A stretch of 64,000 bases of DNA. Origin: Comamonas testosteroni TK102. Lineage in GTDB: Bacteria; Pseudomonadota; Gammaproteobacteria; Burkholderiales; Burkholderiaceae_C. Location: assembly GCF_000739375.1 (NCBI RefSeq), contig NZ_CP006704.1, positions 620,001-684,000 of the forward strand, in the 5' to 3' direction. Position 1 is the stretch's first letter; every line of letters starts with the position of its first letter. This document shows positions 62,603-64,000 of the stretch, one piece after another. The position numbers were made by a program, and so were the translations under genes. The notes under the pieces were generated by a model. It made no database searches. It was not told the DNA's origin and worked only from the letters and a program-made list of their open reading frames with translations.

Positions 62603-62722
62603 ATGATTACCAAAGTTCTGATTGCCAACCGTGGCGAAAACAGCTGCGCAGCAGTTGTTTCACCAGATTGCCGGGCCTGCGCAGCAGGCGGCGGTCTCGC
62701 ATCCCTGTCTTACGCTTGCTGA
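62603..62722 (+). CDS. Minigene unit 2 (39 codons)
   Basis: Its first 11 codons ([11 protein letters not shown]) are identical at the DNA level to the start of the downstream biotin carboxylase gene, then [11 protein letters not shown] and a Gly/Ala/Ser tail with a final Cys. Four cysteines in all. Stop-to-next-start distance is 10 bp. Confidence 0.45.
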   Translation: MITKVLIANRGENSCAAVVSPDCRACAAGGGLASLSYAC

Positions 62723-62732
62723 GGTGGCAACC

Positions 62733-62852
62733 ATGATTACCAAAGTTCTGATTGCCAACCGTGGCGAAAACAGCTGCGCAGCAGTTGTTTCACCAGATTG
62801 CCGGGCCTGCGCAGCAGGCGGCGGTCTCGCATCCCTGTCTTACGCTTGCTGA
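62733..62852 (+). CDS. Minigene unit 3 (39 codons), directly before the biotin carboxylase gene
   Basis: The sequence appears identical to unit 2. Its TGA is 10 bp before the biotin carboxylase ATG, and the GAGG of that gene's ribosome-binding site overlaps the stop codon, so a ribosome ending here could restart on the full gene. Confidence 0.45.
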   Translation: MITKVLIANRGENSCAAVVSPDCRACAAGGGLASLSYAC

Positions 62853-62862
62853 GGTGGCAACC

Positions 62863-64000
62863 ATGATTACCAAAGTTCTGATTGCCAACCGTGGCGAGAT
62901 CGCCGTGCGCATTGCACGCGCCTGTGCCGACTATGGCGTGAAATCCGTCGCCGTCTATGCCGATGCCGATATCGACGCCCTGCACGTGCGCCGTGCCGAC
63001 GAGGCCTACGGCCTCCAGGGCGACAAGCCCGCCGACACCTATCTGAACATCGCCAAGCTGATTGCGATTGCCAAGCGTTCGGGCGCCGATGCCGTGCATC
63101 CCGGCTATGGCTTTCTGTCCGAGAGCGAAGCCTTTGCACAGGCCGTGCTGGATGCGGGTCTGGTCTGGATCGGCCCGCGCCCCGACACCATCGCCAAGCT
63201 GGGCGACAAGGTCGAGGCGCGCAAGATTGCGCTGCAGGTCGGTGCGCCGCTGGTGGCCGGCACGCCCGATCCCGTCAAGGATGCTGATGAAGTGCTGGCC
63301 TTTGCCCAGCAGCATGGTCTGCCCATCATCATCAAGGCTGCTTTTGGCGGCGGTGGCCGCGGCATGAAGATCGCCTGGCGCATGGACGAAGTGGCCGAGC
63401 TGTATGCATCCGCCGTGCGCGAGGCCGTGACGGCTTTCGGTCGTGGCGAATGCTTTGTCGAGCAGTTCCTCGACAAGCCGCGCCATATCGAGGCGCAGGT
63501 GATTGCCGACACGCATGGCAATGTGGTGGTGCTGGGCACGCGCGACTGTTCGCTGCAGCGTCGCAACCAGAAGCTGGTGGAAGAGGCTCCGGCCCCCTTC
63601 ATCACCGATGCCCAGCGTGAACGCATTCACAGTGCGGCAAAGGCGATCTGTGCGCAAGCCGGCTATGTCAGCGCGGGAACCGTGGAGTTTCTGCTCAGCG
63701 GCAACGGCGCCATTTCCTTCCTCGAGGTCAATACCCGCCTGCAGGTCGAGCACACCGTGACCGAGGAAACCACGGGCATCGATCTGGTGCAGGAACAGCT
63801 GCGCGTGGCCGACGGTCTGCCGCTGTCCTTCACGCAGACTCCGGCACCACGGGCCCATTCCATCGAGTTCCGCATCAATGCCGAAGATGTGGGGCGCGGC
63901 TTTCTGCCCACGCCGGGTCTGATCACGCGTTTTGCCCCACCTTCGGGGCCGGGTGTGCGACTCGATTCGGGTGTCGAAACTGGCTCTGTGATCCCCGGAA
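62863..64000 (+). CDS. accC: Biotin carboxylase subunit (AccC-type), 3' end outside window
   Basis: This ATP-grasp enzyme carboxylates the biotin of a carrier protein. The first 379 residues are visible: N-terminal [10 protein letters not shown] (7-16), H-P-G-Y-G-F-L-S-E (79-87), the Gly-rich ATP loop G-G-G-G-R-G-M-K (about 163-170), E-A-Q-V-I, and the catalytic [10 protein letters not shown]. The frame is open to the last base. It could end as a plain AccC (about 450) or as a longer acyl-CoA carboxylase alpha subunit with a carrier domain. It follows the oxoprolinase genes, a common genomic pairing, after an array of copies of its own start. Confidence 0.93.
   Translation, partial: MITKVLIANRGEIAVRIARACADYGVKSVAVYADADIDALHVRRADEAYGLQGDKPADTYLNIAKLIAIAKRSGADAVHPGYGFLSESEAFAQAVLDAGLVWIGPRPDTIAKLGDKVEARKIALQVGAPLVAGTPDPVKDADEVLAFAQQHGLPIIIKAAFGGGGRGMKIAWRMDEVAELYASAVREAVTAFGRGECFVEQFLDKPRHIEAQVIADTHGNVVVLGTRDCSLQRRNQKLVEEAPAPFITDAQRERIHSAAKAICAQAGYVSAGTVEFLLSGNGAISFLEVNTRLQVEHTVTEETTGIDLVQEQLRVADGLPLSFTQTPAPRAHSIEFRINAEDVGRGFLPTPGLITRFAPPSGPGVRLDSGVETGSVIPG

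Larger units (their letters stand above)
62373..62862 (+). repeat. Tandem array of biotin-carboxylase-start minigenes (about 130-bp period)
   Basis: Four units each start with a short ORF beginning like biotin carboxylase, followed by a shared tail and the spacer TGAGGTGGCAACC. Starts are at 62373, 62470, 62603 and 62733, and the next start (62863) is the full gene. Spacings are 97, 133, 130 and 130. Units 2 and 3 appear identical. Unit 1 has one extra GGC and two substituted codons. The first unit lacks 33 bp that lie between two CTGCGCAGCAG direct repeats present in the others, as expected from slippage. In the full units AACAGCTGC-GCA-GCAGTTGTT can form a hairpin. Confidence 0.9.

Noticed and set aside
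62737..63858. 373-codon minus-strand frame opposite the biotin carboxylase gene
   Set aside because: It is the complement of a strongly coding GC-rich gene, has no family likeness, and runs into the tandem array. It is a shadow frame.
1..64000. Prophage, insertion sequence, CRISPR array, tRNA or rRNA genes
   Set aside because: I looked for transposase and integrase motifs, regularly spaced short repeats with unique spacers, and cloverleaf or rRNA sequences and saw none. The tandem repeats present have no unique spacers.

Overview
The window reads as ordinary chromosome of a high-GC betaproteobacterium, most likely Comamonas (C. testosteroni group) or a close Comamonadaceae relative. This is inferred from gene families and order, from the many tripartite (TRAP and Bug-type) solute systems, from an S-adenosylhomocysteine (SAH) riboswitch before ahcY, and from intergenic repeats of the kind found in that family. 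It was not confirmed by a search. I see no phage, insertion sequence, CRISPR array, rRNA or tRNA.

Layout. 1-2558: 3' end of a Pls/PosA-type non-ribosomal peptide synthetase and its phosphopantetheinyl transferase. 2633-6049 (-): TRAP transporter with a 129-bp tandem repeat between dctM and dctQ. 6301-8885 (-): HAD phosphatase and release factor 3. 9151-10425: MFS transporter. 10534-19729: potassium-ATPase locus in the order kdpF, small ORF, kdpA, kdpC, kdpB, porin, kdpD, kdpE. 19736-23801: methyl cycle (SAH riboswitch, ahcY, TlyA-like methyltransferase, metF). 23875-28856: RlpA-like lipoprotein, rlmJ, rplM-rpsI, erpA and an MFS pump. 29175-34677: xanthine dehydrogenase and a purine permease. 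35099-39040: sulfonate-type ABC importer with a flavin monooxygenase. 39074-43138: anmK, M23 peptidase and divergent tyrS. 43307-50438: LysR regulator, glmU with a coupled histidine kinase, MASE2-GGDEF cyclase, Lrp regulator and divergent glmS. 50709-53089: cupin, Bug protein and TetR. 53594-57299 (-): second TRAP transporter and its FCD-GntR regulator. 57592-64000: 5-oxoproline operon (DUF969, DUF979, pcp, pxpA, fused pxpB-pxpC) running into a biotin carboxylase gene.

The most unusual part is 62373-62862, between pxpBC and the biotin carboxylase gene. Four short ORFs stand in tandem. Each begins with the biotin carboxylase N-terminus (M-x-K-x-LIANRGE), then switches to a cysteine-containing tail and stops so that the stop codon overlaps the ribosome-binding site of the next copy. 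The fifth start is the real gene. Just upstream, the linker that fuses PxpB to PxpC is itself a copy of an 84-bp palindromic element found at four intergenic sites in the window. A sequence matching the FCD-GntR operator pattern (TTGTTCAACAA) lies before both the 5-oxoproline operon and the neighbouring TRAP operon, which suggests one shared regulon.

Most gene calls rest on clear family motifs. Start codons were chosen by ribosome-binding site, overlap with the upstream gene and usual family length. Promoters, operators and small ORFs are weaker inferences.
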